Shown here one piece after another: positions 33,100 through 47,563 of a stretch of DNA of 64,000 nucleotides. The translations under genes were made by a program, and so were the position numbers. Every line of letters begins with the position of its first letter. Position 1 is the stretch's first letter. The notes under the pieces are model-generated. The model was not told the DNA's origin, ran no database searches, and was given only the letters and a program-made list of their open reading frames with translations. The stretch is from assembly GCA_951799425.1 (NCBI GenBank), contig OX637409.1:18091960-18155959 (forward strand), read 5' to 3'. Source of the stretch: Ilex aquifolium (Eukaryota > Streptophyta > Magnoliopsida > Aquifoliales > Aquifoliaceae).

Positions 33100-34559
33100 T
33101 ACCAGCTTAGGCACTGGTCTTTGTTCATAATCTCTTATGCTGTGGTAGGTTTTGTCTGTACTTTTTATTTAAACTTTTGGATTGTAATGTTGCTGCTGTC
33201 CATTATGGGAGTTTCTATTTTTTCCAAGAGTATTATATATGTGGTTCTTGATAAATTCAAGACATGTGTCTATACTATGAAAAGACAATTGACAGAAATT
33301 ATCAGTTGATATGGTAGTGGGGCTCGACAGAGTCCAGCAAGATTGGTACGAACAAAATGTTTGAATGAATTTGAGCCAAAGTTTGAACATCTTTGAATGA
33401 ATTAAGGTGAAATTCAGTTATAGTTTAGTGGTTATGTTATGAAATTACTCAATTGGATTGAATTGGATTTTAGATTCTTAATACTTTCAAGTACAAATTC
33501 TCTAAATTGGATAGGATTGGGTTGACTAAAATCTTGAATAATTTTTTTTTTTTTAAACTAAAAATCCTATCTAAATTCTAAGTGTTGATAGGCTGCATGA
33601 GCCCACCTCCCTTTCAAATGTATGGTGTCATTTTCAAATCAAATTGTACCTAGTTTATTGATTGAAATAATCTCTATAAAATTTAAGTCATGTTTCAATT
33701 GAATATTAGGATGAAAAATATACGGAGCAATGCTACATGGATTAAATTTTTGGATCTAATTTGTTAACATAATTACTTATAACTATTGAATTAAAAATAG
33801 GTTTTAGAATTTGTCAGAACCTATAATCAATCTAATGATTGTGATAGATTAGGCCAATAAATCTATAATATATAATATAAAACATGGTAGATTTCAATAA
33901 ATCCATCTGACTGTTTTCAAATAGACTCATCAAACGTTCACCAACATTTTTCTCAAAATCATTTATATTGTATCGTACATTCAGACACTGGTTATTCCTA
34001 GTTATAATTATAATACAAAATATGATTGACTTCAATAAGTTCATCTGACGGTCTCAAATACCAATGGCCACCAACACCCCTCTCAAAATCATTCATATTA
34101 CACCGTGCTTTCAGGCATAGATTACCCCTAATTATTTCAATAAATTAAGTTCAAATAATATTATTGAAATATAATTTATCTTTCTAAACTTCATAACAAT
34201 TTTTGCATTTTAAATTTCACAAGATATATATTTTTTTTTATTTTACACCCTAAAAAATTAATTTTTTATATTAAACTATTAATGTATTAAAAGTTTTGCA
34301 ATATAACTCTTTCTTTAATTTTCGTTGCTTATTCCATAAAAAATTATTTCATTGCTATTAACGAAATTAGCAATATAAGTTAACATAAGAGTCATAATAG
34401 CTTAATACATTAACGTATAATGTAAAAAATCTAATTTTTAAAAGTATAGAGTAAAATTTGTTTTAACTGTTTGGGGGTACATAGTGAAATTCGCACCAAA
34501 AAAACACAAACTTTGGACTGTATTTTTAGCGACACCAACGACGTCGTAATACCTTATTA
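33100..34559. other. Intergenic between GH17 and CXIP4
   Basis: Contains the probable GH17 3' region (to about 33100-33300), AT-rich DNA and a two-unit tandem repeat (33872-34145). A MITE-like start (GGAGCAATGCTACATGGATT) occurs at 33724 but its partner end was not found. No gene seen. Confidence 0.5.
33872..34145. repeat. Two-copy 138 bp imperfect tandem repeat
   Basis: Units begin ATAATATAAAACATGG (33872) and ATAATACAAAATATGA (34010) and share TTCAATAA, TCATCTGAC and CTCAAAATCATT in order. Divergence is moderate. Confidence 0.7.
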
Positions 34560-34568
34560 TACAACGAA

Positions 34569-35533
34569 GGGAAAATTTCAACGACACCCCCTCTAGTTTA
34601 CCATATCTTCAAAGACACCCATTCTAGTTTTTGAATCTTCAGTAACAACCCCTGTTAGATTAAAAATATTAACTAGAATGTAATTTTACTAAATTACTCA
34701 TGATATATTTGAGGACAAACTTTATCCACACCCCCTCTAGGTAAGTATATCTTCAATGAGACCTCCTCTAGATAAGCATATCTTCAATGAGACCCTCTCT
34801 GTTTTTTTTTTTTTTTTTATTTTTACGTATTAATATTCGAGTGAATTAAAATTTGATTCAAACTAATTAAAATTTATTTTTGTATATATTAAAATTTGAG
34901 CCAATTAAAAATTATATTTTTTACGTATGAAAATTTGGGCTAATTAAAATTCTATTTGAGCCAAATAAAAATTATTTTTAATCGACTCAAATCAAATTTT
35001 AATCAATTCGTATTGAATTTTAATACATAAAAAATATAAATTTTAATTGACTCAAATTTTAATAAATCGAATTTTAATTGACATGAATTTTAATAAGTAA
35101 AAAAATATAAATTTTAATCGACTCGAAAACGAATTTTAATCGGTACTGACAATTCGGGTAGAGTTCAAATCGACTCAAATTTTAATATGTAAAAAATAAA
35201 TTTTAATAAGCTCGAATTTAATACGTTAAAAAAAGTAAAATTTATTCAACTTCAATCGAATTTTAATTGGTTCAAATTTTAATATGTAGAAAAATAAATT
35301 TTAATCGGCTCGAATTTTAATAAAATTTTATGCATAAAAATTATTTGAGGTTTATGTAGGGGCATTTTTGGTAGTTTAGATTAATTTTTTTTTGTTAGAA
35401 ATGGTAGTTTAATAGTAGAGGGTGTTAGTGATGTTTAAATATAAACTAGAAGGGATGTCAGTGATGTTTTTGATAATAGAGGGGTGTCTTTGAAGATATA
35501 GTAAATTAGGAGGGGTGTGACTGAAATTTTCCC
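34569..35533. mobile_element. Mutator-like TIR element, family C copy 2
   Basis: GGGAAAATTTCAACGACACC at the left and GGGGTGTGACTGAAATTTTC at the right are inverted. Flanks TACAACGAA (34560-34568) and TACGACGAA (35534-35542) are a 9 bp duplication with one mismatch. It aligns with 27714-29021 but lacks the nested hAT MITE. It ends about 700 bp before the CXIP4 start codon and only about 240 bp before the end of the predicted leader exon. Confidence 0.85.
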
Positions 35534-35599
35534 TACGACGAAACACAACTATTATTGTCGGCTAGGATTGAGGAAGACGACGCCGTAGTATTTCCCTTC

Positions 35600-37215
<1,616 letters not shown>

Positions 37216-37229
37216 TTTCGTTTACGAAA

Positions 37230-37710
37230 GGTGATTCTCTTCAATTTTCTAATGTGTTTTACATGATGTTTTTGTTCTTTCATTCTACACTCTGCTTCAA
37301 GAGGATATAGTTTTGGATTTTGCTTTGGAGTTAAGGTTGGAATGTTGTATGGGATTGAGATTTTCATCTAGCCACTACGCACTATAATACCTAGATTACA
37401 AAATTAGAAGATATCAAAACTAACTCGATAAAAAAAAAGTACTTTGAGTGTAAAAACTAAAAAGAAAGGTGTTACCTTGGATTTAAGGAATGTGCAAGAC
37501 AATGAAGAGGTGCGTTACTTTTAGTCTATCTCTTAACTAGAACTTGATGTACCACATCATTAAAGATTAACATTGCATTTTCTGGCTTCCCTTCATGCCT
37601 ATATATAGTTGTATTCACCTTTATCACAAACTCTCAACATTTCATAAATCGACAATGTGAATAAAGTATGTAATCTATCTTATCCCACCACATGTCTCTT
37701 GATGGTAATG
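37230..37710. other. CXIP4 3' region and intergenic DNA
   Basis: The 3' UTR probably runs to about 37390. The rest shows no gene or repeat structure. Confidence 0.5.
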
Positions 37711-40662
37711 TGTACTGCACAGTCAAGTAGAGTCGTGGCTTTTAGGGGATTTGGGAATTATTGGATGGTCTAGTCAGAGCTCTTAGGCTCTTATGGGTAG
37801 AACAACGGGGAAATAATGGATCGTAGATAGAAGGTTTATAGTGGTTCATCAGTTCGGGAGTTCGGCTAATTCACTTTGAAGGAGTCTATTGATCCTGAGA
37901 GAATTTTCAATTAATCAAGGGGGAGGATTACACAAGATATTTGCACAAACTATTCCTTGGCTTCTATTGTGAGGGATATGCCTCTTATTTATAGCCTTCA
38001 AAGACATTGCCTGATTTCTAGGCGTAATCTTTGTCATTTCCTTATAATGGATGCGTCTTTTGCATAGTCATTGTGGATAATGTTGAGGCGGTTGCGGCTC
38101 ACTTGCCTGAATATTAGACCGTTGCAATTTACGCATAGCTTTTTGGTAGTAACCAGCTGTCATCCTTCTTGTTCCTATGATGTCCTTGTTGTTGGAGGTC
38201 CCCAGTGCACCTTTGGTTGTTCATCAGAGCAACGTGGTTCGAGTTCAGATGACCGAGCTGAATGCTTGAGCTCAACCTTAGCCAATTTTTGGGTATCATT
38301 AGTTGTCCCCCAGTCTCCAGCCAGGTAGGCTCTATCTAACATGTGGACTGGGGCTGACCTACACCGTGGTGGGTGAGATCAGCTCGGTTTGATGGCTAAC
38401 CTGCATTGTGGTGGATGAGATTAGCTCAGTTTGTCCTCGGGATTTGCACGATGGGACGTTTTGCAGTTTTTTTTGGCGTTGCAAGCGTGCGAGGAGTCAT
38501 TTCTGCCTTGTTTTTTGGGCACGTTCAGTTTGTGTATGCCACATGTTTAGTTATACGCACGCCTTAAATGCCTTCACAGGCCAAACCGCCTTTGTCATCA
38601 TTTTGAATTCCCCTAGCGTCTTTTCCCAGATAACCCTTCTTCTCTCTTTGCCCATTGCGATTTCATCTTCTTCTTCCTCTTGGCTGTCAAGGTTATCTTG
38701 GTGAGTGCTCAGAACCGTTCAGAAGCCTTCTTAAAGCTTGCTCTGCTCATCCCTTGTATCCACCTTGGGTCTTCGATCGTTGGTCATCATTGATTAGGTA
38801 CGTCATTTGTCTTGCTCTCCCCCTTTCTTCCCTTTCTCCTATGGTTTTTGTCCATCTTGGATCCTACGAATTCAAGGTGGTTACTCCACTTTTGGACCTT
38901 TCGCTTCTACTATTTTAGAATTCAAGGTCGTTCTCTGTCTTTTCTTTCCCTTTTCTTAGATCCTTACGCCACTTCTAGAATCTTTCTCTTTGGTTATTGG
39001 AGTCTTGATCCTCGGGCTCTCAAAGATTGCTTTTTAAACGTCTCCACTCTTTACGCCTCTTTTGGCCACTCTTTCCTCGTGTAGCTATGTTTGCCTCTTC
39101 TGAAGCCACAACTTCTTCTGTTTCTCTTGCTATGGCTAATAGGTCTCTCGAGTTTGAGGTCCGACTTTGTTGTAGAAGGTGGACCAAGGACCCTAATCAC
39201 GTTGACGACCTGGGAGATGTAAGGGATGAAATAGATAATTTTCCTGATGTCGACGCCCTCAATGCCCAAGTTGGGGTGGCTGAGGCTCCCCTGCTCCTTT
39301 CAGGCCTAGCTCCGAGATCCAAAAAGTCTCGAAGGAAAAGATCCAAGAAGGGTGAGCCCGGGGCTTCTTGCAATGCTGAAGATGCTGAGGTTAACCCAAG
39401 CGCCTTGGACATCGTGGGACCTATCAAGGTTACCCCTCCCTTTCTGGGTGCTCTTTTTGCCAAATTCGGGTTTCCCAAGGGCATGCATTTCTGGACTCCC
39501 AATGTGGACATCCGATATGATACCAAGCTACCTACGAAGACCTGCTTCTTCGTTGCCTCTTTCGAAAATGGTCTCAAGTTCCCTGTGCACCTTTTCATTA
39601 AGTTCGTTCTTCAGCATTTCAACGTCTGTCCTGCTCAGTTTTCCTCCAATTTCTGGGGCATCCTTGTAGGTCTCTTGGTCTTCTTTAAAAAGAATGACTT
39701 AGGTGTTCTTCCTTCGGTTCCATTGCTCATCCACTTTTTCAATGTCAAGTTTTCCCCTTCTGATGGTTTTCTCTATATTTCGAAACGCGTGAAGAGAAAA
39801 CACTTGATTAATGACCTCCCGAGCTCCCATAAGAGTTGGAAAAACTTCTCTTTTTTGTATATGGGAAGGAGTGGGAATTCGATCCAAAGGACGCTTCCAA
39901 TATGCTTCCCATACCTCGGGAATGGTCAAACCTAGATAATTTGGGTAAGCCCTTATCGAGGTGGTTTGGTCTGAGCCTCTTCTCTTGCAATTGCTGATCT
40001 CTTTTTCTTTATTGCTTCAGGTATTCGTCTTGCGCTTGACACGAACGAGAGTCTGCTCCTTAGGGATCTTGAAGACTGCCCTTTTGAGAGGTATTCGGGG
40101 CTCCTCACGCCCTCAGTCCTTGTTCAGTGCGGGTGCAGCCCCCCTAAGGTGAGGGTTGAAACTCCCATTCCTCTACCTGCTCTTGGTGAAGGAGATTCTG
40201 CCGGTAAGACCTCTTCCTTATATCTTTATTCTACTTTTTCCTTTTCCAAGTTTACTAACCTGCTATCTCCTTTTCCTAGGTCCAAGCTCCAAGCTCCAAG
40301 CTCCATGACCTCAGATGCTAAAGCGGTGAAGGCCAAGGTGGCCCAAATGAGGAAAGAAAAGGCTGCGGGGAAGCGGAAGGCTGAGGTCGGATCTGGAGGC
40401 TACTTAGAGCGTCCCTTAAAGACTTCGAGGACAGAAATGACTCCATCTCTTCAAACAACTACTTCTCTTCAGAGAGCTTCTCCTCCTCAAAAAACTCCCC
40501 TTCCTCAGAAGACCCCTCCTACCCCCAAGTCTCCCGCAGTGGTCTCTCCCACTCTTTCTGGGCCTAAGAAGCCTTCAGCGAAAGGTGCCATGATTCCTCT
40601 ATCATCACCAGAGGTGGTCAGGGCTTTAGAGTCTATAGCTCCCTCTCTGTTTTCCTTCATAA
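37711..40662 (-). mobile_element. Truncated second Tat retrotransposon (LTR plus antisense gene)
   Basis: A reverse-oriented LTR (about 37711-38301) is followed by a polypurine tract (38302-38311) and the antisense gene (39087-40662), the same order as 17454-21457. The sequence then stops abruptly inside the antisense gene and continues as hAT transposase. Pol, gag and the second LTR are absent. The left LTR edge is approximate. Confidence 0.8.
39087..40662 (+). pseudogene. Antisense spliced gene of the Tat element, second copy
   Basis: Exons 39087-39944, 40021-40203 and 40280-40662, with donors GTAAGC and GTAAGA and acceptors CTTCAG and CCTAG. Matches the copy at 18776 domain by domain: MFASSEATTSSVSLAM, FAKFGFPKGMHFWTPNVDIR, FVLQHFNVCPAQFSSNFWG, VFFKKNDLGVLPSVPLLI and DLPSSHKSWKNFSF. 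Exon 2 encodes GIRLALDTNESLLLRDLEDC; exon 3 starts in a Ser/Pro-rich linker with repeated PLPQKTPP-like words. A frame change near the exon 1 end and truncation after ALESIAPSL disable it. Unlike copy 1 it keeps NFWG where copy 1 has a stop. Confidence 0.75.
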
Positions 40663-41815
40663 ATGCCGCTTTCACAACATCATCTTTTTTGATAGAAGAC
40701 CATTTCTCACTAATCACCATTGCTTGAAGACCACGCTTGATGAGTTTCAATCTTTTCAACATTACAATAGCAGATGCAAAATGAGTGTTTGCAACAACAA
40801 GCAACTTCTGTAATCCAGTGGCATTCCTCATAAGTAACTGCATTCCCCTCAAGATTTTTTGCAGCACAAATATTTTTAAGGACAAGATTCAGTGTGTGCA
40901 CAACACATGGTGTCCAGATATGTTGGAACTCATTTTGAATGATTAATCTAGTGGAAGAACAAACAGGAGCACTATCAGTAATTACTTGAACCACATTTTG
41001 AGGTTCAACTTCTGTAATTACTTGATTACTTGATTGATTAAGTTCACAATAAAAAATTTATCTTTGACCTCACCCTTGCAGTTGATAGCTTTCAAGAATA
41101 TTGTCCCAGATTCCGATGTAACCATGAAATTGATAAGAGGTCTTCTTTGTGAATTAGTCCATCCATCTGTAATGACGCTCACTCCTTTTTCCTTCCATGA
41201 CAATTTAGTTGGCTCCAACAACCTTTCTACATGCATCCTTTCCTTTTAAAGTAGCGTGGTCCTCAATGCGTTGTAACCAGGTGGTACATAACCAGTAATC
41301 AAATTAATGGTAGCAAGTGTATAAGAACTCACATAATATGGGTTCCTAGCTAAATGAAAAGGCAAGTCACCTGAATAAAACATTCGTGCAATGTGGGAGT
41401 GCAATTCTTCCTGGGCACCCAAGTTAAAAGCCTTCTCCAAAGCACTAGTTCCAATTGCCTTCTTTTTTCTTGGTTCAAAACCTTACATTCTAAGTGTTCT
41501 AATTTATGATATCTCCATATTTCTAGTTACTGGGAGTTGGAAAGAGAAAGGTGGCAAATGAACTTTCTTGGGCATAGTCATTTTAACTCTATTCTTTGCA
41601 TCTTCAACTACCATTTGTATCTCAGCAAGATGTTGGGGAGTCACTTTAGAGCACACTCTAATCCCATGACCAGAAATTTCAATAAATGTGCCTTAACACG
41701 AAAATATGATCCCCTGTACTCATTTTGACAGAAATTGCATTGGAATCTAGTATTTCCACCTCCTTCCCCCATTTTTTCTACTTTAGTAACATAACCCCAA
41801 AGAGGAGCATTATCA
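40662..41815 (-). pseudogene. hAT-family transposase relic (BED finger plus DUF659)
   Basis: Minus-strand fragments in order: a BED-type zinc finger (RFQCNFCQNEYRGSYFRVKA, about 41690-41800), EKAFNLGAQEELHSHIARMF, the DUF659 region (LEPTKLSWKEKGVSVITDGW, RPLINFMVTSESGTIFLKAI), then VVQVITDSAPVC, HIWTPCVVHTLNLVLKNICA, ITEVACCCKH and HFASAIVMLKRLKLIKRGLQ. These fit plant hAT proteins of the DUF659 type. Several frame changes are present and the C-terminal hAT dimerisation domain is missing, because the sequence switches to the Tat fragment at about 40662. The 5' leader probably extends to 42400. Confidence 0.8.
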
Positions 41816-42430
41816 TCTTAATTAGTGGGAGTGCCAACAGTGTACCCAATATCCAACACAATAAAAAATTCAACAGTGTACCCAAGAAAATTCAACACCC
41901 AACAACCAACACAATCAAAAAATATTTGTTTTTCAAATAGTTCAACGTTGTACTCAGCAACAGTAAATCAGTAACACACCTCAAATGCAGACTTTACAAT
42001 ACAAATGTAGCAGTTCAAATGGTTCCTAATATATAATACAAAAAAAAAAAAAAACAAGCAGAAACCTTATGTGTAATTTGTTCTCCAGACTGCTCAAAAA
42101 AAGAAAAAGAAAAAATCCTAATTGAAGGCCCTAAAATTTGTTTTGGAAATCCTAATTGCAAAAAAAAGAGTGCTAATCACTGGTAAAAGGCAAAAGAGAG
42201 GAGAGAGGAGAGTTTACCTGATGATACCTGGACACTGGACAACAGAGAAGAGACACTCGTCACTTATCTGAGCAACACTTCATAGTACCAGGAAGGAGGA
42301 AAGACGTTGACAGTGTCAAGAGAGACCGTCGGAGGTGAGAGAGAGATAGAGAGGCAGAGTCGAACACTCGATTAATGTGGGGGGGAGTTTCTGTCGAATA
42401 AGTTAGCCAGTTAGGGTTTTTTTCTTTTAA
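41816..42430. other. Upstream part of the hAT relic, non-coding
   Basis: AT-rich then purine-rich sequence (GAGAGGAGAGAGGAGAG near 42195, GAGAGAGATAGAGAGGC near 42338) with no recognisable domain. Probably leader and promoter of the hAT relic on the minus strand. No terminal inverted repeat was identified. Confidence 0.4.
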
Positions 42431-42971
42431 TTTTGCAAATAAGAGCCCAACATATTTGCTTTGGTGCTCCGGTCTTTTTTAAAAATTCAAGTAATAACCC
42501 GCCGTATTTGCTTCATATCCCGACGTATCCTTACGTATTTGAAATTCAAAAATTTTTTTTTTTTAATTCTAGAATACTTCTTAGCAGTATCGGATGTGTA
42601 TTCGTATCCGATAAAAAATCCAATATTGATACTTTGACCCTTTTGAAATATCCGTGCTTCATAGGTCTTATCCCAATTATTTTAGGGTTGGTCACATAAA
42701 TCTTATTTCTCTATTGTGCTCTATTAGAAACAAATAATTAAATTTCATTGTCAAGCAATGAAAAAAATCAATGAGTTGGAGTGTTATCAAAGGTGCAAGG
42801 TCCACTTAGGTGCCAAGGCTAGCTGGAACCTAGGCACAAGGAAAAACAAGGCATTGATGGGGATTCCATGGGATGTCTTTGCAGTGTTTTTTATCAGCAT
42901 CGAGGTGACTTCTCTGTGCAATATATGGCCATTGCAAATTCCATCGAACTCCACTCCCTTCCTGATGATAG
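42431..42971. other. Unassigned sequence
   Basis: Includes the near-repeat GTATTTG words at 42450-42600 (GCCGTATTTGCTTCATATCC, GTATCGGATGTGTATTCG). The plus frame near 42870-42970 (SVQYMAIANSIELHSLPDDS) reads on across the LINE insertion into 43439, but is not recognised. Confidence 0.3.
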
Positions 42972-42987
42972 TCTATCTCTTTCATTT

Positions 42988-43422
42988 TTTTTGTTGATAA
43001 GAAACATTGATTACATTAAAAAAATCAATAATTACAAAGGACATATCATTGAACAAGACATCCAAAAACTAAGATATGAAAACATAAAAGAAACAAGAAA
43101 ACAAAAAAACCCATGCATGGGCAAGCACTACATTCCACACGTTGTAGTACAACTCGAAATAATGCAAGAAAGAGGGATATCTTCGAACTTTTTAGCCACG
43201 AAGGAGGACCAAAAAGAAGACAAAAAGTAAAGTCGTTTCCATAGTTCTTCAACCTCCTCACATTTGTCATAAAAAATCTTTGCATTCTTTTTCAACCAAA
43301 TCGCCCAAAAAATAGCATTACAAGCACAACACCAAAGGATTTTCCACTTCCTATTCCTACCCCCGCTCCAAACATATCATCGAAAACATGTTTCTTGGTG
43401 CCGCCCAACAATGACCAACAAA
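42988..43422 (-). mobile_element. 5'-truncated L1-type LINE 3' end
   Basis: A 16 bp target duplication TCTATCTCTTTCATTT (42972-42987 and 43423-43438) flanks the insert, which begins with a T-run, the poly(A) tail of a minus-strand element. The minus frame encodes WAIWLKKNAKIFYDK and WKRLYFLSFWSSFVAKKF, the C-terminal tail of plant L1 reverse transcriptases. Removing it joins SLSF to QISSKSN in the host sequence. Confidence 0.8.
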
Positions 43423-43438
43423 TCTATCTCTTTCATTT

Positions 43439-45190
43439 CAAATATCTTCCAAGTCCAATACTCCAATTTATGTTTGTCCCCAGTTGTAGTAAAGTTTAGT
43501 TATGCACAGGATTTTCTTTTAATATCGTTTTATGGCAAGGCCCCCCTTAGATTCTATCAGGAAGCCTTAACATTATCTCCTTCTACACCTCCATTATTGA
43601 AGTTATGTTGTCATCCTATTACTTCAGCACCTAGCATCTCTTTCAATTTCACAATTACCTATCTGCCGTTGTTTTCAATGTTTTCCCTATTTTCACTGTC
43701 ACTGCAATTACCACATGCCTCCCTTCATCTTTATACCTTCTCCACTTCCTCCATCTTAACCTATTAAACCAAGTCTTGATTTCTTATTTTAGTTATTTGG
43801 ATAGCAACTAACTTGAAATGATTACAATAAAAATAGTTGTATAAATTGTTACCTATTTATATGCTTTCTAGAATTTTGAACAACGTCTTGTCTTGTTAGG
43901 AGACAAAGGGTTACGAAGTCATATTCTCAATGATGATAATGGCTTGTCAGGATCAGTCTTTTTGCTCCCCGGCCCTCTCTTTCTCTCGTTCCTCTCCCTC
44001 TCCCCGAAAGGGGGAAAGAGAAGAGGCAAGAAGGGGAGGAGGGGAACAGTGACCTTGACCTTCTATCTTCAAAGGATAGTCTCTTCAAATGCAGGATTGT
44101 GATTAAAAATGCTGAAATGTTTGTTATAGCATGTCAACTGTATCTCAGGTGACATTTGTTGTTATAGATGAAAATCTGGTATCGAAGAGTGGTTTTTTAA
44201 AGGGCTGATGGTTTGTTCCTTGACTTTTTCATTTGCAGGAACCTGCATAACTGGTGGGCTGGTAGCTATCATGGGAATGTATCTATGATGAAATGAATCA
44301 TGGCAGATAAATTTATTATCTGAAATAGATTTTCACTTGGACCTTATGTGTGTGACCTCTTTGCTGAGAGTGATCAAGAACCCGGGGGGTTCTACATGAT
44401 GGTTGGTATTGTTTAATGTGTCCTGCAACTTATCTGACCTATTTATCGGATTTCTTGAGTGCGAGTTGCTATTCAGCTGTAAATTTGGTGGATTTAGTAT
44501 ATGTTGCCTGTATAGGGGGTTCTGTGAATAGGCTGATAAAGGGCTACATACATTTTTTAAGGGGTCTGCTTGTTGTCTAACTTTTAATCAATGAGGATTA
44601 CCACTTGAATTATGGTTTTCGGACGACGTTTCTTTATTATCAGGAGGGTTTGCATTTACAGTTCAATACAATGTCAAAAGCCTCCTTTTTGAGACAGGTT
44701 GCACTTGAAACGGATCTCGGAACTGAGATCCAAATTCAATGCTTCAATTAAAAGTAAAGACGGACAAATTGCATTGACATAATCAATGAAAACCACATCT
44801 AAAGATGAGTCTGGACTACTACTTATATAGTATATATAGGTTATTTATTATCACAGGAATGTGTCTTAGCTTCTTCTGGCTTGGAATCTTATCCTTCACT
44901 CATGTTGTTGAGATTGGCATATCCTGTACCATACAATCATGTTGTTGAGATTGGCATATCCTATACCATCCAATCATTCCTCTTTGGTCATACCCTTCGT
45001 CATTTTCTACATGCTCTTTGATACTTTCTATGAGGCTGTTGAGCATTTTGTCCATTCCTGGTGCCTTTTTTTTTATTTGTTCACTGATTAATGGTTATAC
45101 ACTTATATACGTATATTAGTTATTGTTTGTGCCTGAAGACACAGAGTAATAAAAAATGGTGAACAATAAACATATTTGTATTCATATCCA
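43439..45190 (+). other. Unassigned stretch with possible terminal exon
   Basis: After a TTTGCAG acceptor, about 44240-44285 reads GTCITGGLVAIMGMYL then TGA, which looks like the hydrophobic C-terminus of a small membrane protein, but no upstream exons could be linked and the family is not recognised. The rest of the stretch has no repeat ends or domain. 44900-44970 contains a short tandem duplication (ATGTTGTTGAGATTGGCATA twice). Confidence 0.25.
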
Positions 45191-45254
45191 AAATCAAATC
45201 ATAAACATAGAAGAGAGATAAATGAATTTAAGTATCGGTTGTAGTAGGGGTGAG

Positions 45255-45445
45255 AGGTGATGGTGGTAGGAGACGGTGATGGTTGTGGTGGGTGGCGGTG
45301 GTGGCGGCAGCGATAGTGGTGGTGGTGGTGGCGGCGGTGATGGTATCGGTGGTGGCGGCGGTGGGGGCGACAACGGCGACGATGGTGGTGGTGATGGTGG
45401 CGGCGATGGTTATGACGGCGGCCGCGACAGTGGTGGTGGGGCGGT
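45255..45445. repeat. GGT/GGC trinucleotide-rich tract
   Basis: About 190 bp of imperfect GGTGGTGGCGGCGGTGATGG. It is open in several frames on both strands (Gly-, Val- or His-rich), which is a composition artefact and not coding evidence. Confidence 0.9.
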
Positions 45446-46254
45446 TTCAAACACTATTTTTTTTTAAAGTACTTATGGAAATAATATTTAGAAGTACTTT
45501 TAAAAAGTCACTCCAAACACACCCTTAGGACCTATTTTTCCTATTAAATTTAGGATGTTAATATTAGCCGTTAGATTAACTTTAAAGTAAAATTTAAAGC
45601 GATCTGAACCGCGAAAAATAAAAGTTATTTTGTTTATCTTTTGAAATTTGAATTGTAAGTTACTTTATTATGTAGATATGATATATGTTTTTTCACGAGG
45701 TATTATTATATATATGATATATAAGTCTGGAGAAAAATAACAAAACCTGATAAGAAAAATATAAAATGTAAAAGTACAAAATAAATGCCACTTAAAATTA
45801 AAATTCAAAATCTGAAAAAAAATATTTGAAAAGACATTATGAAACGTTACCATTTTATTTAAAATTTGAGATTATATCCAAACCTTTATGGCCTCATAAA
45901 TTAAATTTACATTTTCTAAAGTATATTCCCTTGGGTTATGGAATAAAGTTAAAATCCTTATGTTTTTTTTTTTTGTGGGCCAGGGTGGCTTTTTTCATTT
46001 TTATAAGTGCAATTCTCAATTTGCAATCAAATTCTACCCTCAAATATTAAAATTTTAATTTACACACTTAATGTAATGAATTAGTAACAATGTGGATCTG
46101 ACCTAAACTATCGTTCAATTGAAGCACGTAAGTTACAAGTGCTTTAGAAATGGATTTATGTGCAAATTCATAAACTATTGATGCTTCATGTGAGTTACAA
46201 ATGATATGGTTATCCTATGTCTAATTAATAAAACTGTATTTTTGATATACAAAA

Positions 46255-47276
46255 GGGAGAATTACACCCAGACCCTCTGAGGTTTGTCATTTAATCATTC
46301 AAACCCCCTGACATTTGAAATATTACACACAGACCCCCTGAGGTTTGTACACGCGTAACACTTAGACCCCTGCTGTAAATATATCAATTAATAAATTATA
46401 CTTAGACCTCTTTAAAGTTTGTAGGTATATTATACTTAGACTCCTTAAGTTTAAAATATTATACTTAGACAAAAAATACTCTAATCAAAGATAAAATATC
46501 AAATATTTTAAATTTTACAACCAAAATTCATGTTCTATTGTATTATTTATTGAAATAAAATTAAAAATAAAATAAATTTTTTCTTAAAAAATCGTAATTA
46601 GTATACAATTATACTATCTATTAGAATAAAGCTAAAAAATCTAACAAGATGTCTAAGTCATTTATAATAGAACATAAATTTTACATCTAAAATTCATGTT
46701 ATATTATGTCTTTTATTGAAATAAAATCAAAAATAAAAATCTAATTTAAAAAAAAAAATCATAGTTAATATATAATTATACTATCTATTAGAATAAAACT
46801 AAAAAATTAAATAAGGGATCAAACTGTAATGGACACAAAATCTTTTACCTTTAATTGGGGTAGTTTGGTATTTTAATTTGGTCGTTTAAACGACCAAATT
46901 AAATTTCAATAGACAATATAATTGTATACTAATCACGATTTTTTAAGAAGAAATTGAATTTTTAGTTTTGATTTTATTTCAATAAAAGATTCAATAGAAC
47001 ATGAATTTTAATTGTAAACTTTAAAATATTTGATATTTTATATTTGATTGAAATATTTTTGGTCTAAGAATAATATTTTAAACTTAAGGGGTCTAAATAA
47101 TATATATTTATAAATTTTAGGGGGTCTGGGTATAATTTATTAATGGATATATTTACAATAGGGGTCTAAGTGTTATGCGTGTACAAACTTTAGGTGGTCT
47201 ATGTGTAATATTTCAAATGTCAAGGAGTCTGAATGATTAAGTGACAAATTTCAGGGGGTGTGAGTGTAATTCTCCC
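46255..47276. mobile_element. Mutator-like TIR element, family A copy 2
   Basis: Perfect 9 bp target duplication TATACAAAA (46246-46254 and 47277-47285). Inverted ends GGGAGAATTACACCCAGACC and TGTGAGTGTAATTCTCCC extend roughly 200 bp; the core is AT-rich and pairs with the 5609-6632 copy. It ends 287 bp before the OEP16-1 start codon, so it occupies the proximal promoter. Confidence 0.88.
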
Positions 47277-47563
47277 TATACAAAATGGTATCAAGTTGAT
47301 TGTAGACCAATATTTGTAGTGATTGACATACTTCACTCTCGTGCCCGAAACACTTGCACCTCACGTGCTTTAGTATATAATAGAAAACTGAACGACAGGT
47401 CAGGTTCAAGTTGTGACGAATTTATAATATTAAGGGTATAAATTAAAATTTGTAATGTTTAAGGGTATAAATTTGCTTTAAGGAAGTAAACAAATAGTTA
47501 TCAGATCAGATCCCAACCGACGAGGAGTGAGTGTGTGAAGGAGAGAGAGAGAGAGGAAGAAAG

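Noticed and set aside
45199-45528. Gly-, Val- and His-rich ORFs on both strands
   Set aside because: Product of the GGT/GGC trinucleotide tract, open in all frames.
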